The notes beneath the pieces were generated by a model, which was not told where the DNA came from, did no database searches, and was given only the letters and a program-made list of their open reading frames with translations. The position numbers and the translations under genes are program-made. DNA of 64,000 nucleotides. Origin: Phalacrocorax aristotelis (Eukaryota; Chordata; Aves; Suliformes; Phalacrocoracidae). The number at the start of each line of letters is the position of its first letter. Within the stretch, counting starts at the first letter, position 1. Positions 48,123 to 61,100 of the stretch are shown here, one piece after another. Where the stretch lies: NCBI RefSeq assembly GCF_949628215.1, contig NC_134297.1, forward strand, positions 1,550,001 to 1,614,000, in the 5' to 3' direction.

Positions 48123-51100
48123 TTTACATCAACATGCCTACCTTGCACTTGCTATGAGTTAAGATTATGCAAAGAGTGATTTACTGAAGCTCAGCTAATG
48201 CATGGTAACCTGGTTTAGCCATGGAGATATGCCTGGGTGTCTGAGCCCAGCTATTAAGGGAAATATTCAGGTCTATGTGGCAGTTCTCAGGGCATCTTAT
48301 AAGAAACATGTCTGATTGCATTTTTGATAAACAAGTTCAGTAAATTACTTCAAAGATGAAACCAGAATCACTCAAGATTACAGAGAGTGAAATACTAGGA
48401 ACTGAAACATGTTTCAGAGAGATCAGTGAAAGCGAAAATGCTAGCAAATTCTACCTTCTTAATTAAAACAAACCAAAACAAGAACACCCAAAAAACCAAG
48501 GGAAGTTTTCCACGAAGCAGACTAATTTTGAGACACTCTTCTTTGCCCAGCCAGTCTGACAGAGAAAGGCTGTTGGAATAAAGCAAGGTGCTTGGAAACA
48601 GCTATTTAAAACCAATGCCTTTGAGTAAACCTGTCACCCTGCAGTATCAATCACTGCACTTCCACCAAAGTGGCACCAGCAGTGGGGCAGGGCACCCCCA
48701 TTCACAGAGGGTTCATCCTGGCACGTCCTCATGCTAGAGGTGAGAGCAGAGCCTTAGGAAGTATATTTGCTGCCTGCAAGAGGAGGAGCTAATTGTATGC
48801 TTGTGTGTATGTGCACAAGCATGCTGGACAGGTTAATTCATAAGCAGAAAAGGTATTTTTGCAATAAGACTTGTCCTCCAGCCGTCTTTTCACCCTATGT
48901 GTTCCCCAAAAGTATGAAATCATGCTTATGTTTTAGGCATAATAAAGTGGATTTGAAATTTTCACCTCTGTCTACAAACACACTTAGGCCAAGCCATGGC
49001 CCAGAAGGGAGACAGCCCTGTGTTTGTACACCACGCATGGTGACGGAGTCCACGCTGCAGGAGGACAACCAGTGGTACAACGGCTTTTACTTGTTTCTTT
49101 TGGGATCCGTGTAGAAAACATTTTAGGTTTTCTCCCCTTTTTGTTTGGCTTTTAGAAGACTAACAGAGGAAGAAACCGACAGCCCTGGCCTGAGCAAAAC
49201 CAAGCGAAACACAGTCCCTGTGGTCATTTAGACCTTTGCAGGAAATCCCTCCTCCTTTGATTATTCCTCAAAGCAGAAAGACTTCAAGTAAATTCCAATA
49301 GGGAAGATTTCACCCTCGAAGGAGCTGCCAGTCAGTGCCCAGAAAAACAGTGTTGCAGTGGCAGAACCTGCCAGACCCCTGGTCGGTCTGGACTCCAGAT
49401 CTCTGTCTGCAGAGAAACCTCTGGTCTCTGGCTGGCAGATGCAGTGAGCCAAGAGAAAAATCACTGAGGAAAAGAAAGGGAGCTGTGAGTCCTAAACAAA
49501 CGGATTGAGAACTCATCCCCTGCTGACAGTGTAAGCACAGTCCCACCCTAAGAGGTGAGCCCAGAGAATCCCATCAGGAGACCCGAGAGCACAGCCTGAA
49601 TGCTTACAGGAAGGTTTGGCACATACAGAGAAAAGAAAGGTAGAATGAATGCACGAACAAGCCTCACATGAGGGACAGCTGGCCAGCACAGGGATAAATT
49701 TTAGACATGACTGCTGATTAATGAACACAAGGCACACATGATATCTGCTATCAGAAATGGGAGAAGGCATTTTGCTCTTCACAGCATGCAGAAAAGAGAA
49801 GGCACATCCTCCTAGGCAAAGAGTCTGAAATTATCTCATCTAATGCACTTGCCTGAACTCCCTGCATGCTCCATGCTTTTGGCATGTCACCCAGCCACTT
49901 TCCAGACACCCCTGTTCCTGACCTCTTTCACTAATTCTCTCCAAAATCTGCCTTGGCCCACTGTGGCACCCTTCCCCATACACTATTATTTTAAGCCTTT
50001 TAATCTCTGCTGAAAACTGAAGATGTAAATCCTTCAGCATGGAGAGCTTGAAGAGGAGATGAGCTGAAATATATGCAATAAAAACACTCATTTGGGAGTC
50101 ATTTCCCTCTTCAAGTCCCCTATCAGTTTTAGGATCAAAAAATCCCCATCAAAATTTGAGTAGAAAAGACAAAGCTATCTATAGAAGCAGATTTCTTCCT
50201 GAAATCAGAGTGCAGCTCCAATTCCCAAGAAACTAATCTTTGCTATTTAGCCTGTGCTGCTCAGGCTGATATACCTAGAGCACAGTTCACTTGATATCAA
50301 GGTTCAAGCAGCAAACCTGGCAATCTTAAGCATCTGTTTTGTTTGCTTGGTTTAAGGCTGTATTTTCTCCCAGCCTGGATCAATACTGCATAAAAGAGGC
50401 AATTTATCAATTATGCCTAGCTGCCGTGGCCCATGAAACCCAATTGGAGCCAAAATAATTAATTATTGCAATTAGCCTGGTCTCTGCTGGTGGGCTGCAA
50501 GATTCAATGCTCCAGCACGTGCACCCGCTCCCGGGACAGACTCAGAGTAGGACTGTAGAAACTGGCACCCATAGTAATGAATCATAGCAAGCGTCAGTCA
50601 CTCTGTTACCTCCGGGTGTTCAGAGCACGTATCTGGCAGCTGAAAGCCAGCACTGAAAGTGGAGCTGCAGCACGAGCGTCAAGGACTCAGCTAAACTTGG
50701 CCATAGACAGTTCAAGTCTCATCACTGTGGTGATTATCCTCCAGACATTAGAGAGGGGGTTGGACACCAAGCAAGAGCACAGTTTGAAGAGGCCAGAACT
50801 GTTTCTTCCTGCTGTGTAGTTCACTTGAGTCTTTGGCTCTAGAGGAATGGGTGGTGGTGGTAGTTATTGTCTGTCCACATCACTGTCTCACCATGTTCCT
50901 GTCTCCAGACTGTCAGTCTTTCCTGTCGGAGTTGAGACCAGCCTTATCCACACACCCCAAAACACAACACACTGATGCCTTCAAAACCAACAGCTTTTGG
51001 AAAGATTTGGGTTGTGACTAAGTATATTTATCAGTGACTGATTATGATGTATGTATACTGTTACTGCTCTGTTGTGAACATAACCACTTCAGTGATGACA

Positions 51101-54100
51101 GTCCAGGAACTTGATGGTGATTTGCAAATATTTGTAGAGCTGTTGACCCGTATGAAATAAGTGCTTCTAACTTTAGCTATGAATGGCCTTCCTCCTGCCC
51201 CAAACCAGGGTCACCATAATAAGGAGCTATTCCAGAGGAAAAGGCAACTTAAATTCCTGCTCTTTTTTCTTAATGCATTGTCTTTCTGTGCCAGGGTAGA
51301 AATTTTAAGACAAAGAATAGCATTTTAGGCCATAAAGGCAGAAAGCAAGGACGTGCAGCCATCACCTCAGCTTCTGCAGGCCTCAAGGGTGCCTGAAGAT
51401 AAACTTGAATTCAAGACCTCCTCTGGCCAAAAAGAAACAAAGGATGCAAAAGAGAGGATGCCCGAGACATTTGTCTGACAGACCCTGCATGATTTGGGCA
51501 TCAGTGTCTTTGGAAATGTTTTAAAGGTCTAACTGAAGCCTTTGGATTTAACAGAGAAAATCTGGGTAACTTGCTGTTAGATGAGCTGATCTTACAGCCC
51601 CTACTCACTCTAAAACCCTGGAAACCAGTGCACTCAGCTTCCTCACCTGATTCCCTCTTCCCTTGAGTAATGACATTCTCTGGATCAAACCTCGCTTCAA
51701 ATCGGTACTCAGATACATGTTTCACATGCCCATTGCTGTTGAACAGCAAGCCTGTGGTCTTTCTGTAGAAGGGATGCTTGGCTGAGCCAGCTGAACCACA
51801 GAGGATACAGTATATTTTCCACTTGAGAAGCACTCTATGTCTGGATACTAGACACAAGGTAAGAGCTGTGCTAACGTACTGTGTCCCTTCCTTCCTCAGT
51901 GTCCTGGCTGGGCCCTAACACACAGTTGAGGAGATGAAGAAGTAAGCACCATAGAGCTGTTCTCAAGGTAAATGCACTGCAGGACACACTGAGCAGCTAC
52001 AGTACACAGCAGACTCTGAAGGGCAGCAGGAGGTCACAAGCAACCTTCATTTGGCAAACTGATCGTGCTAGGTAAAAAGGCCAAATAGAGCTGTACTAAG
52101 CTGGGGAGGGAATGTCAACTTCTGTTAGCGTGCGCAGCCATTTGCTTCTAAATTAATAAAAGCTCCCCAGCTTAGATGCAAAGGCTAAAGTGGGTTTCCT
52201 CTGTTGCTACTGTACGGATATGTTTACCCAATTAGTCTTGTGAAATGCCCATTTAACCCAGCCCTTCAGCAGCGTGAGGTGTCTTGGCATCCTGAACGTC
52301 TTGTTAACATGAAAATGATGTTGAAAACACCTCTTTTCCAAGAACCTCACCAGATTTGGATGCGTTCCACCTTTTCTCTCTTTTAATCTGTTGTTTATTT
52401 GATGGTGGTAGTTGTTGGTTTTCTCCCTGTTACTTTTTAAAAATGTCTCAGTGGGTTCATGTCCTGCGACATTTCCCTGCATTCACTAGAGTCTCTAGGG
52501 ATGAGCCATAAACAGAACACAACTGTGTTCAGTCAAAAGGAGCAACATACTGGCCAGCAAACAGGCCTACTCAGCTCTCCTGGGAGAAATCATGCTGGGC
52601 ATTAGACAACAAATATTTTTTTTCAAAATAAAGGCAGATTAGTCTCTGAAAAATCTTTTGGCAGACTGGAGTCTTTTCCAAAAAGAAAAATTAATTTTCT
52701 GAATTCCTTATAAGGATATTTTTTTCCTGCTTGGAGCAGAGAGAAAAGTTTGTCCAAAGAATAGCAATAAAATCTTCATGGTGATAAGGAGAACACTCCT
52801 CTGCCTTACTGAGAAAGGAGCTTGTGTGGAAGAGCAGTAAAAGTGCCATGGAACAAGTCCAGGTAGGCTTGAAACTTAAATTCTGTCAAAGCTAAATTCT
52901 ATCAGTATCCATAATGTTTCTTTTTTTCTAAAGTAATGGCACTGTACCACAGAATTAACAGCAGCAAAGGCTCATTTTATCCTTTATTGCAGCTAATTAC
53001 TGTACCTTTTTATTGTTGACAGTGACCTAATCTGCCTCTCTATGATTGCTCCAGATGGAGATGGAATCTTTAACGTGATATTTTCTAACTAGTAAGGTTG
53101 TTTTTTGTTTTTGTTTTAATTCAGAAGCACAGTTACCACGTATTTCTAGGATGGAGAATTAAGTCATGTTTCTGTGGGGGCTGGCTGAGCTTTCTGTCCA
53201 TTGGATGACTTTGGTCTTTTATCTCCTTGATTTTTCATTTTTCAAACCATATTTTTTAAAAACAGAAATGAAGCACTTACTCATTAAATAAATGGTAGTT
53301 CATTATGGCTGCATGTTAGTTTTGTGATTCACAAATTGCCTCTGTTAACTGAATTATACCCATGCAACTCAGTATGTCTTAAAGGAGTATTTGTCTTCTA
53401 GAAATATTGCAGGCAATAGAGCAAAAAACCTTGAGGATATTTATTCCAGGAGTTCACACACGTCCCCCTTAATAAGTAGTGTTAGACAGAAGGGAGTTGT
53501 AATAAAATCAGAGTTAAGCTCTTCCCACTGATCCCTTGTGGAAATTGGTTAACTTAAGCTAAGCATAAATACAGGTTAATTAAATGGTTGCACATTTGCA
53601 GGTTTGGGACCCAAAACCCCAGTGTGGTAACTCATATCACAAATTCCAACTCCACTGGGTAAATCTGAGAGGCTTGCTTAAAGGAAAGCTACTGCGTCAT
53701 GTCCTTGCAAAAGCAGAACCATTCATTAAACGCAGCAGTACTTCGTGACTCATAAAAGCATCAGCAGTCTTTCCTGCTAACCAAACAGAACACAGCTTTT
53801 CAACACAGATACAATGAGCAAATGCCTCTCTACATCATTGTGTGATTGATTCTATTCTCATAGGATTTTATTCTATATGTAAATCACCTATGCAAGAGTA
53901 TGACCCATGATCCAATCCAGAGCTTCGTAACACAAAAATGATAATGTTTTGTATACTTCTAGTTGGAACTGACTTATTTTTAGGTGCAATTTTTTACATC
54001 CTTATTTAAACTACAGCAAGGAAGATATAGGTTAAACTCCAGGTCACTTTTTTTTTTAAATTCTGTAACAACAGTGCAGTGGAAAGAATTGCTCTTGGAA

Positions 54101-54503
54101 GTGATCTCTAACTGATAGTTTTTAAGGACAAGTTAGAGAAATGTGTTTAGGGGATGGTTTTATGCAGAAGACAGGATGCCATCCTCAGGGTTCCTTCCAG
54201 ATGTATTCAAAACACTGGTTTTGCTAGAACCAATCATTGCCAGAAAAAAAACTATTTACTTTGAGTAAAGACATCATCCTTGATTTCTTCAGCTAACCTG
54301 TTGGGCTAGAAGTACTCTAAAGAGGAGAGAATTCTTATAGATTAAGACCCCAAAAGGAGGTTTGTACAGGATAGCTGTGTCTCCTTCTTCCATTATTTCA
54401 TACTGTTTACTCTGAAGACAGAACAAGACACATGTCCAAACTGAGGGACGAGCCCTTTTTCTCCAAAATCCTAACAACAAGCCAGATGTGTTGTAGTATT
54501 TTT
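48123..54503. other. Downstream intergenic DNA with one weak candidate exon
   Basis: No recognisable gene. A possible - strand exon lies at 51647-51847. A compact ATTA-rich block at about 50390-50490 looks like a conserved non-coding element. The other frames of 60-118 codons show no family features. Confidence 0.55.
51647..51847 (-). other. Candidate exon of unknown gene (phase 1-1, 201 bp)
   Basis: On the - strand a 201-bp open segment is framed by a possible acceptor (CTTGTGTCTAG, AG at 51848-51849) and a good donor (TCAG then GTGAGG, from 51646 down). Both edges are in phase 1, the pattern of exons coding for extracellular modules. The 66 complete codons include Leu-Lys-Trp-Lys, two closely spaced Cys, and a segment reading SEYRFEARFDPE, which is more protein-like than its surroundings. 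I do not recognise the family. The acceptor's pyrimidine tract is weak, and no partner exons were found. A chance open frame is quite possible. Confidence 0.2.
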
Positions 54504-55120
54504 CATAGAATCATTAAGGTTGGAAAAGACCTCTAGGATCATCAAGTCCAACCATCAACCCAGCACAACCATGGTTCCTAAACCATGCCCTGAAGTGGCG
54601 CATCTACACGTCTTTTAAATACCTCCAGGGACAGTGACTCCCCCACCTCTCTGGGCAGCCTGTGCCAGGGCCCGACCACTCTTTCAGCAAAGACGTTTTT
54701 CCTAATATCCAACCTAAACCTCCCCTCATGCAGCTTGACGCTGTTTCCTCTAATTCTATCACCAGTAACTGGGGAGCAGAGACCAATCCCCCCCCTCACT
54801 CCAGCCCCTCTCAGGCAGCTGCAGAGAGCGAGAAGGGCTCCCCTCAGCCCCCTCTTCTCCAGGCTAAACCCCCCCAGCCCCCTCAGCCGCCCCCCAGCAC
54901 ACTTGTGCTCCAGACCCTGCCCCAGCCCCGCTGCCCTTCTCTGGACACGCTCCAGCCCCTCAAGGCCCTTCTTGTCCCGAGGGGCCCAAACCTGAGCCCA
55001 GCATTCGAGGTGGGGCCTCCCCAGTGCCGAGCACAGGGGCCCCATCCCTGCCCGGCTCCTGCTGGCCACACCAGTGCTGACACAAGCCCAGGGGCTGGTG
55101 GCTACCTGGGCACACTGTTG
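54504..55120 (-). mobile_element. CR1 LINE fragment with open ORF2 C-terminal segment
   Basis: About 617 bp, - strand. The 3' end is recognisable on the + strand as CATAGAATCATTAAGGTTGG. Reading leftward, the - strand translates for 163 uninterrupted codons (55069-54578). These match the C-terminal end of the CR1 ORF2 protein, downstream of the reverse transcriptase core, with the family words LERVQRRA, FSLEKRGLRG, GRFRLDIRKN and SLEVFKRR in order. It is 5'-truncated at about 55120, so no endonuclease or catalytic reverse transcriptase domain is present and it cannot move. It is very GC-rich compared with its flanks. The open frame on the opposite strand is its shadow. Confidence 0.93.
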
Positions 55121-58100
55121 TTTTTATTTGTTTGGGGTTCTGTTTGTTTCTTTCCCCCCTTTTCTTTTCCTGTCCTCTGCTTCAGCAAGTGTTTTTTAGG
55201 CCAGAATTTGGCATAAACAGCAAGCAGGGTCTGCTGGGCTAGGAGAGGCTGCAACCTAGACATGAGAGAAAGCATTTGCAAGTTTTTGCTGAATGAGGTG
55301 GAAGATGTGCAGTACTGTGCATGGAAGCAGTGCTGCAATTGCATCAGCCTTTTGGATTCAGGTCAAGAGAGGCAATGTCTTTCTCTCAGTTTAATGCTCC
55401 CAGTTACTCCAGCCGTTAACTCCAGTTGTCATCAATCTTCTCAGCTTTCATCCTGGCCTTCATTTTTACTGAAGCAGGTGGCAGCTGCATCCTCTTACTC
55501 TGCATCCTACCAAGAGATAACAGTAACCAGGTTAGGTGATCACCTCTAACTGCTTGCTGATCCAGTTTATTGACAAATAAAGTGGTCTCACTGTAGAAAG
55601 AGCACACATGGTTCTCTGGCTTCATTCATGAGGCAACTTTTGTTTTTTGCAAGGCTTTCTCATGGAATCTCTAATGGGACCATTCCTCTGGTGTTTCAGC
55701 ATTTCTGGGATCTTAGCCCAACTCCAGTCAGAGGTGCAGAAGAAGCTGTTTTCTTTAGATGAGGCAGGCTAGGCCTGGGGGCTTCTCTTGCACAGCGTCC
55801 TTGCCCTGCATATGGCAAATGTCCCCAGCACAGCTCCGTCAGCTGCTGATGTCCCCAAACACAAGGCAGCTTCAGCTGAGAAGCAGCTTTATGGTTCTGA
55901 ACACCTGAGGTAGCCTATGTTGCTCATTATAGTAGGGGTATAAATCTTTCTTCTGGAGTCTTGCCTAGGCACAAAAGACTTTTCCCAAGGCCAGAGAGAG
56001 CGCGAGGAGCAGAGGACTAAATTGCCAAAGTGAGAGTCTGAACATGGTACCTCCTTGTCAGACTGCATCCATGCTGTTGGACTCAGGCCTCTGTGGGGCT
56101 ATCACAATGTGAAGTATTGTCAAGCTTTAGAAGCAGTCATTGTTGGGTCGTGGTTTGGGTTGGGTTTTTTATTTTTTTCCCCCAAAATAAGAGGAAGAGG
56201 TGTTATAACTAGACGAGTAGCAAATTGCAGAAGAGAAGGGATTCATGCCATGCTCTAAGCCTGAATAAAGGAAAGTAGCAACTGATGAAAGGATCAAAAG
56301 ATGTCAGACTTGCTGGGGATGAAACGCCTAGTAGGAGAAAACAGCAAGTGCTCCTTGATACGCAGTCAGGCACTTTTTCCCATTACTGTAATGGAAGTTA
56401 GCACACACCTGCATGCTGATAGAACTGGGTGGAGAGCTGTTTTTTGAAATGATACATGGTTTTATTTCAAAGGGAGAGGATGAAAATACTCCCTCTAAAG
56501 CTGGGAAGTAGCACAGGTAAGCGCTGGATAGTCAGGAAGGAGAGCAGCCAGAACAGGATTAATTATGTCAGGCCATGATAAGCCTGTGAAGGGAGTAAGG
56601 CATGTCTTACACTGACGTCTGATACAGTACAGTTCCTACAACAACCTCCTTGTAACAAGAAACACATAGAATTCACTATTTCTTCTTTCATTAAAATCAC
56701 CCCCTCCTACATTCACATCATTGCTGTCAGAAACATCTTGCTCCTCCTCACCTAAGAGGCCATGGAAAAAACCAAGCATTTCTGCTAAAAATAGACATTT
56801 TTTCCCAAGCTGTAATTATTCAGATCTATTTTCCTCCAAAATGTTGGATTATTTTAATTTTAATTTAATTCCATATCGACATAATTCCAGTGCTGCCAAA
56901 CACAAATTGTAGCCACTGGGAAGCAGGAGCTTTCCCACTTTGGTTCCCACTGCTGAGAGAAAGCCACTTAGAGAAGCAATCAGTGGAAACACACTCAGAA
57001 GAAAGTAGTGACTTCAAAAGGTTTCTGTTTTGAAAATACACTGCTTTAGAAAACTGAGCAAAACAGTAGAACGCTTTTGCCTACAGAGTTGAACGCTGCT
57101 TAGTCCAAAGCTGTCCGGGTAGAAGCGCACGGAAGCGTCTCACACACAGTCTCTGAAAAGCCATTTATGTGATGAAGTATGTCAAGCAATTTGGAGACAG
57201 CAGGGAAAGAAAGGGTCAGCTTTCAGACAAATTTGCATCAGCTGAAAGAGCTGAGGTCTTACATGAGGGTGGAGACAGGACAAAAATTAAGGAGTCTGAG
57301 TTTTAATGAAGGTAATTTTTAACAACAAAAAGAGAGAAACAGACACAAGAGAGAAGAAAAGCAGTGTGTGTTTACAAGCAGACAGATGGGATCCCTCACA
57401 AGAGGTGTAATTTGAATGGTGCAGTGCTATGACCGTATGATTTATGACCAGATTCATACCAATAGAAGAGATCATTCTGCAAGTGAGATGTGACTGGGCA
57501 TGCAGGTAACACTAGGGATGGATTCATGCAGAGATGGAACTAGAAGTCTCTGATTCCTTCCCAGAGCATCACATCCACCTGCTTACATTGAATTAATTCA
57601 GATACCTGTTACTGGGGGAAAGATTTTTCTTTCCCTCAGCCTCTCCCACTGTGGACTCTCCTCCTACCAGGCCATGCTGTAAAACTGAATGATCTGAAGG
57701 GCAAGAAACTCTGAAATACCTTCATTCTTCTGTCCTTTGTTATGAATGACTTCACAAAGGAAACACAAGATGATGATGGGATGTTGGGAAGACAGCTTCC
57801 TGGGGCTGGACCTGGATTAAAAAGCTGGGAAACCTTGAAATCCTAGAGACTTCATTCTAGCTGTTGCGACGTGCCAATTGTGAGGCTGTATCCTGTCTCT
57901 GAACTTCCTAGGGCTGCAGTGAATACCAAAGTATGCACTTTTCTTTCAAGCTAAAAGAAAGGAGCAAATGATTGACACAGCTGTAAATAAAAAGGACAGC
58001 CAAAGGGAAAAACCTTCTTCATATGAGTAGTTTCCCCTCCTAGCAGGAATAATTGATGTTCCCTTCTCCCATACTTCTGTGTTGTCTGTTTAGGCCAAAG

Positions 58101-61100
58101 TTGCCTCAGGGCAGGAAGCGCTGCTACTTGCTGTGCAGGTGCCCAGTGCTGCTCAGCACACAGCACAACCTGACTTCAGCATCTGCTCTCCACCACAGAG
58201 GCTAATCCCTCACAAAAAAAAAAACCAAAACCACCAACCAAAACCAAACAACACAGTAAGAGAAATTCCAAAGACCAGCAGAAGATGAAGAGAGATCTGC
58301 TGCAGTGAGATCGACTGGGATTTTTTTTCCCCCAGAAAGACTGTGTTTCTCTGTATACAAGACTGTCCTTTTTCTTTTAATGCTACTTCCCAAAGAGCCG
58401 TTTTGATCAGTGAATTAGGAAGGATAAATTGCAGAACTGTTGGAGAACCATAAATCATGTACTTGCGAGTGATGATAGTCCTTAGTTTGGAGAACGATTT
58501 ATTCCTTAAACAATTTTTTTTCCCAGTTTTGGAGAGGGGACGAGGTAATAGCAATGACTTTCCAATCCCTTCCTCTAACCCTGTTCCTAGGAGGGTCACG
58601 AGACTTGTCCCTTGGTTCACGCTAGTCATAAATTAATATTAACCCTCCTCAAGCCAGACACTTTCTACAGCACTTTTCTGGAAGAAATTAAAATCTTGCA
58701 AGGATGTAGGATCAGTGAGATACAAGTCCGTTCTGGTGATTCCTCTTCATAAGTGATATGTCACTTCCTTTTTTCCCCCCAAATAAGCCTTATGACCAAT
58801 CCTGCTGTCCCGCAAGATTCATAGCTGCCTTATGGCGCTTGTGTCAAAAAGACTTCAGAGGCCGGTTCTGGCCAGCCAGAAGAAATTCCAGTTGTGATAT
58901 TTGCTTTCATTTCAGATCAGAAAAATGCCAGAGCACTGTCAATTTACATTGAGTATTATTTTGAATCCAACAGTATTGAAAGAAAAATATTTCATGTTTG
59001 ATCAGTACAAAACAAATACAAATGGAAAGATTTCTTTTCAAAACATTTTACTGTGAAGAGTTCCCCACAGAAGACCTAAACTTTTTACTGAAATGTCCAC
59101 AAAGCATTTTGATTGTGATAAAACCATCTATCCTGCAAACAAATTTTTCATCATAAATTGTATTGCTTCATACAACACATGACAAATCCCCAGTTGCTCA
59201 CTTTCTGTTGGTTAGGCTGTAAATTTCTCAAGTGAAAAATTGTTTGTAGTCAGATACAGCACTAAGAAGGCAGACAGAACTTAAGAAATCAATAGCAGTC
59301 CTAGCTGTCAGCCCTCTGGTAAGAATGTGAGATGCAGTAAGACCATTCCTTTGTTCTGTTGACACATTTACTCTTTACTGAATTTATTTGTGTGGTGTTT
59401 GTCGAGAACCTTATGCGTTAGAAGTCACATCCTGGCCATTTCCCCATGGGAGCTCTTGGACAGAAGCAGTGGAAATCAAATGCAGGCAGCTGGCTCAGTA
59501 TGCCCAAATTACACACCAGTGAATTAACAGAGCATGGGGCGGCTTCAGAAAGAGCTCGCAGGAATCATATCAGTGGTACCTTCAACACAATGCAAAGGGC
59601 AGCAGTAAAGAAATGTGGAAAAACCCAAGTATCATACTGGTTGTGTATTTTTTTTAAAAGCTAGTAGAAGTTGCTGAGACTTCGTCTCCTAACCAAATCC
59701 ATATGGAGCTATCTTAGAAGCTCCCCACTCCCTGTATGTCATCAGCAAGGGTTTCATTAACTAAAGGCACCTGGAATTGCCTGAGAACCCTGTTACCTCT
59801 AGAACTGATTCTCTGTCGTTGTCTACCATGCAAAGTGCTGAGTAAATGAAAACCACCATGAAATCAAATCAGTAATGAATTACACATGCGTGTCTGTAGC
59901 TCTGCAAGATGCCAGATGAGAGATTATGTCTCTTTAGCTTTAATTCATTTTTCATTTTCAGAAGTAGAAATCACAGAAAACCCAGGTTTCAGCTATGTTC
60001 AAACATTTTATACCACGCACAGAACTAATGTAAGATGAACATTTCTCCTTTACACTGTAACATGTTTCATTTCCAGAAGGATTTGAGCAACAAAGAAAGA
60101 GAAGGTTTTGAAGAGCAATTGATTTGAAACTATCCCTGTGGTTCGCACTGGCTGGAACTGCTACATGACGCAGAGATGTTCAGGGTAGCACTCCTGAGTC
60201 ATCCCATCAGGAGGCAAGGAGTAAACACTCCGTAGAATTCCCTGATGTGAAATGCCCGTTACAGAAGGAAGCTGCTTGGGGTTTGTTTCACAGCTGAATA
60301 CAAACCAAGTGTTTTGCAAATTCTCCGCTCATTTGCCCATGGACTTTGCATACAGGCTTACTGGGTAATCCAAGGCTGTTCAGCAGTAGAGACAGAGTGT
60401 CTCCCTTCCCTTTTTCAGATTCCACCCAAACTGGCAGGCTGTAGCACTACGTTATTCTGCCAGCTAGAGCCCTGGATCCAAATGCTTCTAAGCACCAGGC
60501 TGCTTGAAATTTGTCCTCCAGATCAGCTGTGACCGGTAGGGAAAAGCAACAGCTCAGTCAAGAGATTCACCCACCCCACCCACTCCATACCCAAATCAAA
60601 CTGAAACTCTAATGAACTACCCTCAAGCCTCGGTCTCAGAGCAAGAGGCAGATGTTGCTTTTAGGTCAGGTCTATTATGAAAAATAATGACATTGCGGGG
60701 AGCCCTGCCATTTGGGATCACTGACAGATGTATGCTGCACAGCACTGTGTGCCAATGGCACTTTTCAGATTGAGAAGAGAAACTTCTGACCCAGACCACA
60801 GATCCAAAGGAAGCCAGGGTGAGTTTGGCCTACATAGGGCTGATGCAAAATAAAACCTGGCACTTCCTTTCTGCTTTCCATATTCAGATCTCAGTGCCTT
60901 TTACAAATATTAGTAGGCTGGTGGCCTTTACAATCCTATCACAGAAATCACCTTTTTCCCAGATATTGGGAAAGCCTCATTTACTTTCCCCCCTACCTGT
61001 ATGCAATAGAAGAACTAACACTGCAGAAAATTAGACATGCAATAAGGAGATTAATGTGAAATTTTGTATTATTTTTACATGTAAACTTAGAGTGCTGAGA

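Noticed and set aside
54662..55216. 184-codon + strand frame, Pro-rich
   Set aside because: It is the antisense of the CR1 ORF2 segment running on the - strand.
58210..58629. 139-codon - strand frame with a hydrophobic C-terminus
   Set aside because: The apparent membrane tail (Trp/Phe-rich) is the translation of an A/C-rich low-complexity tract on the + strand. The rest has no recognisable feature.
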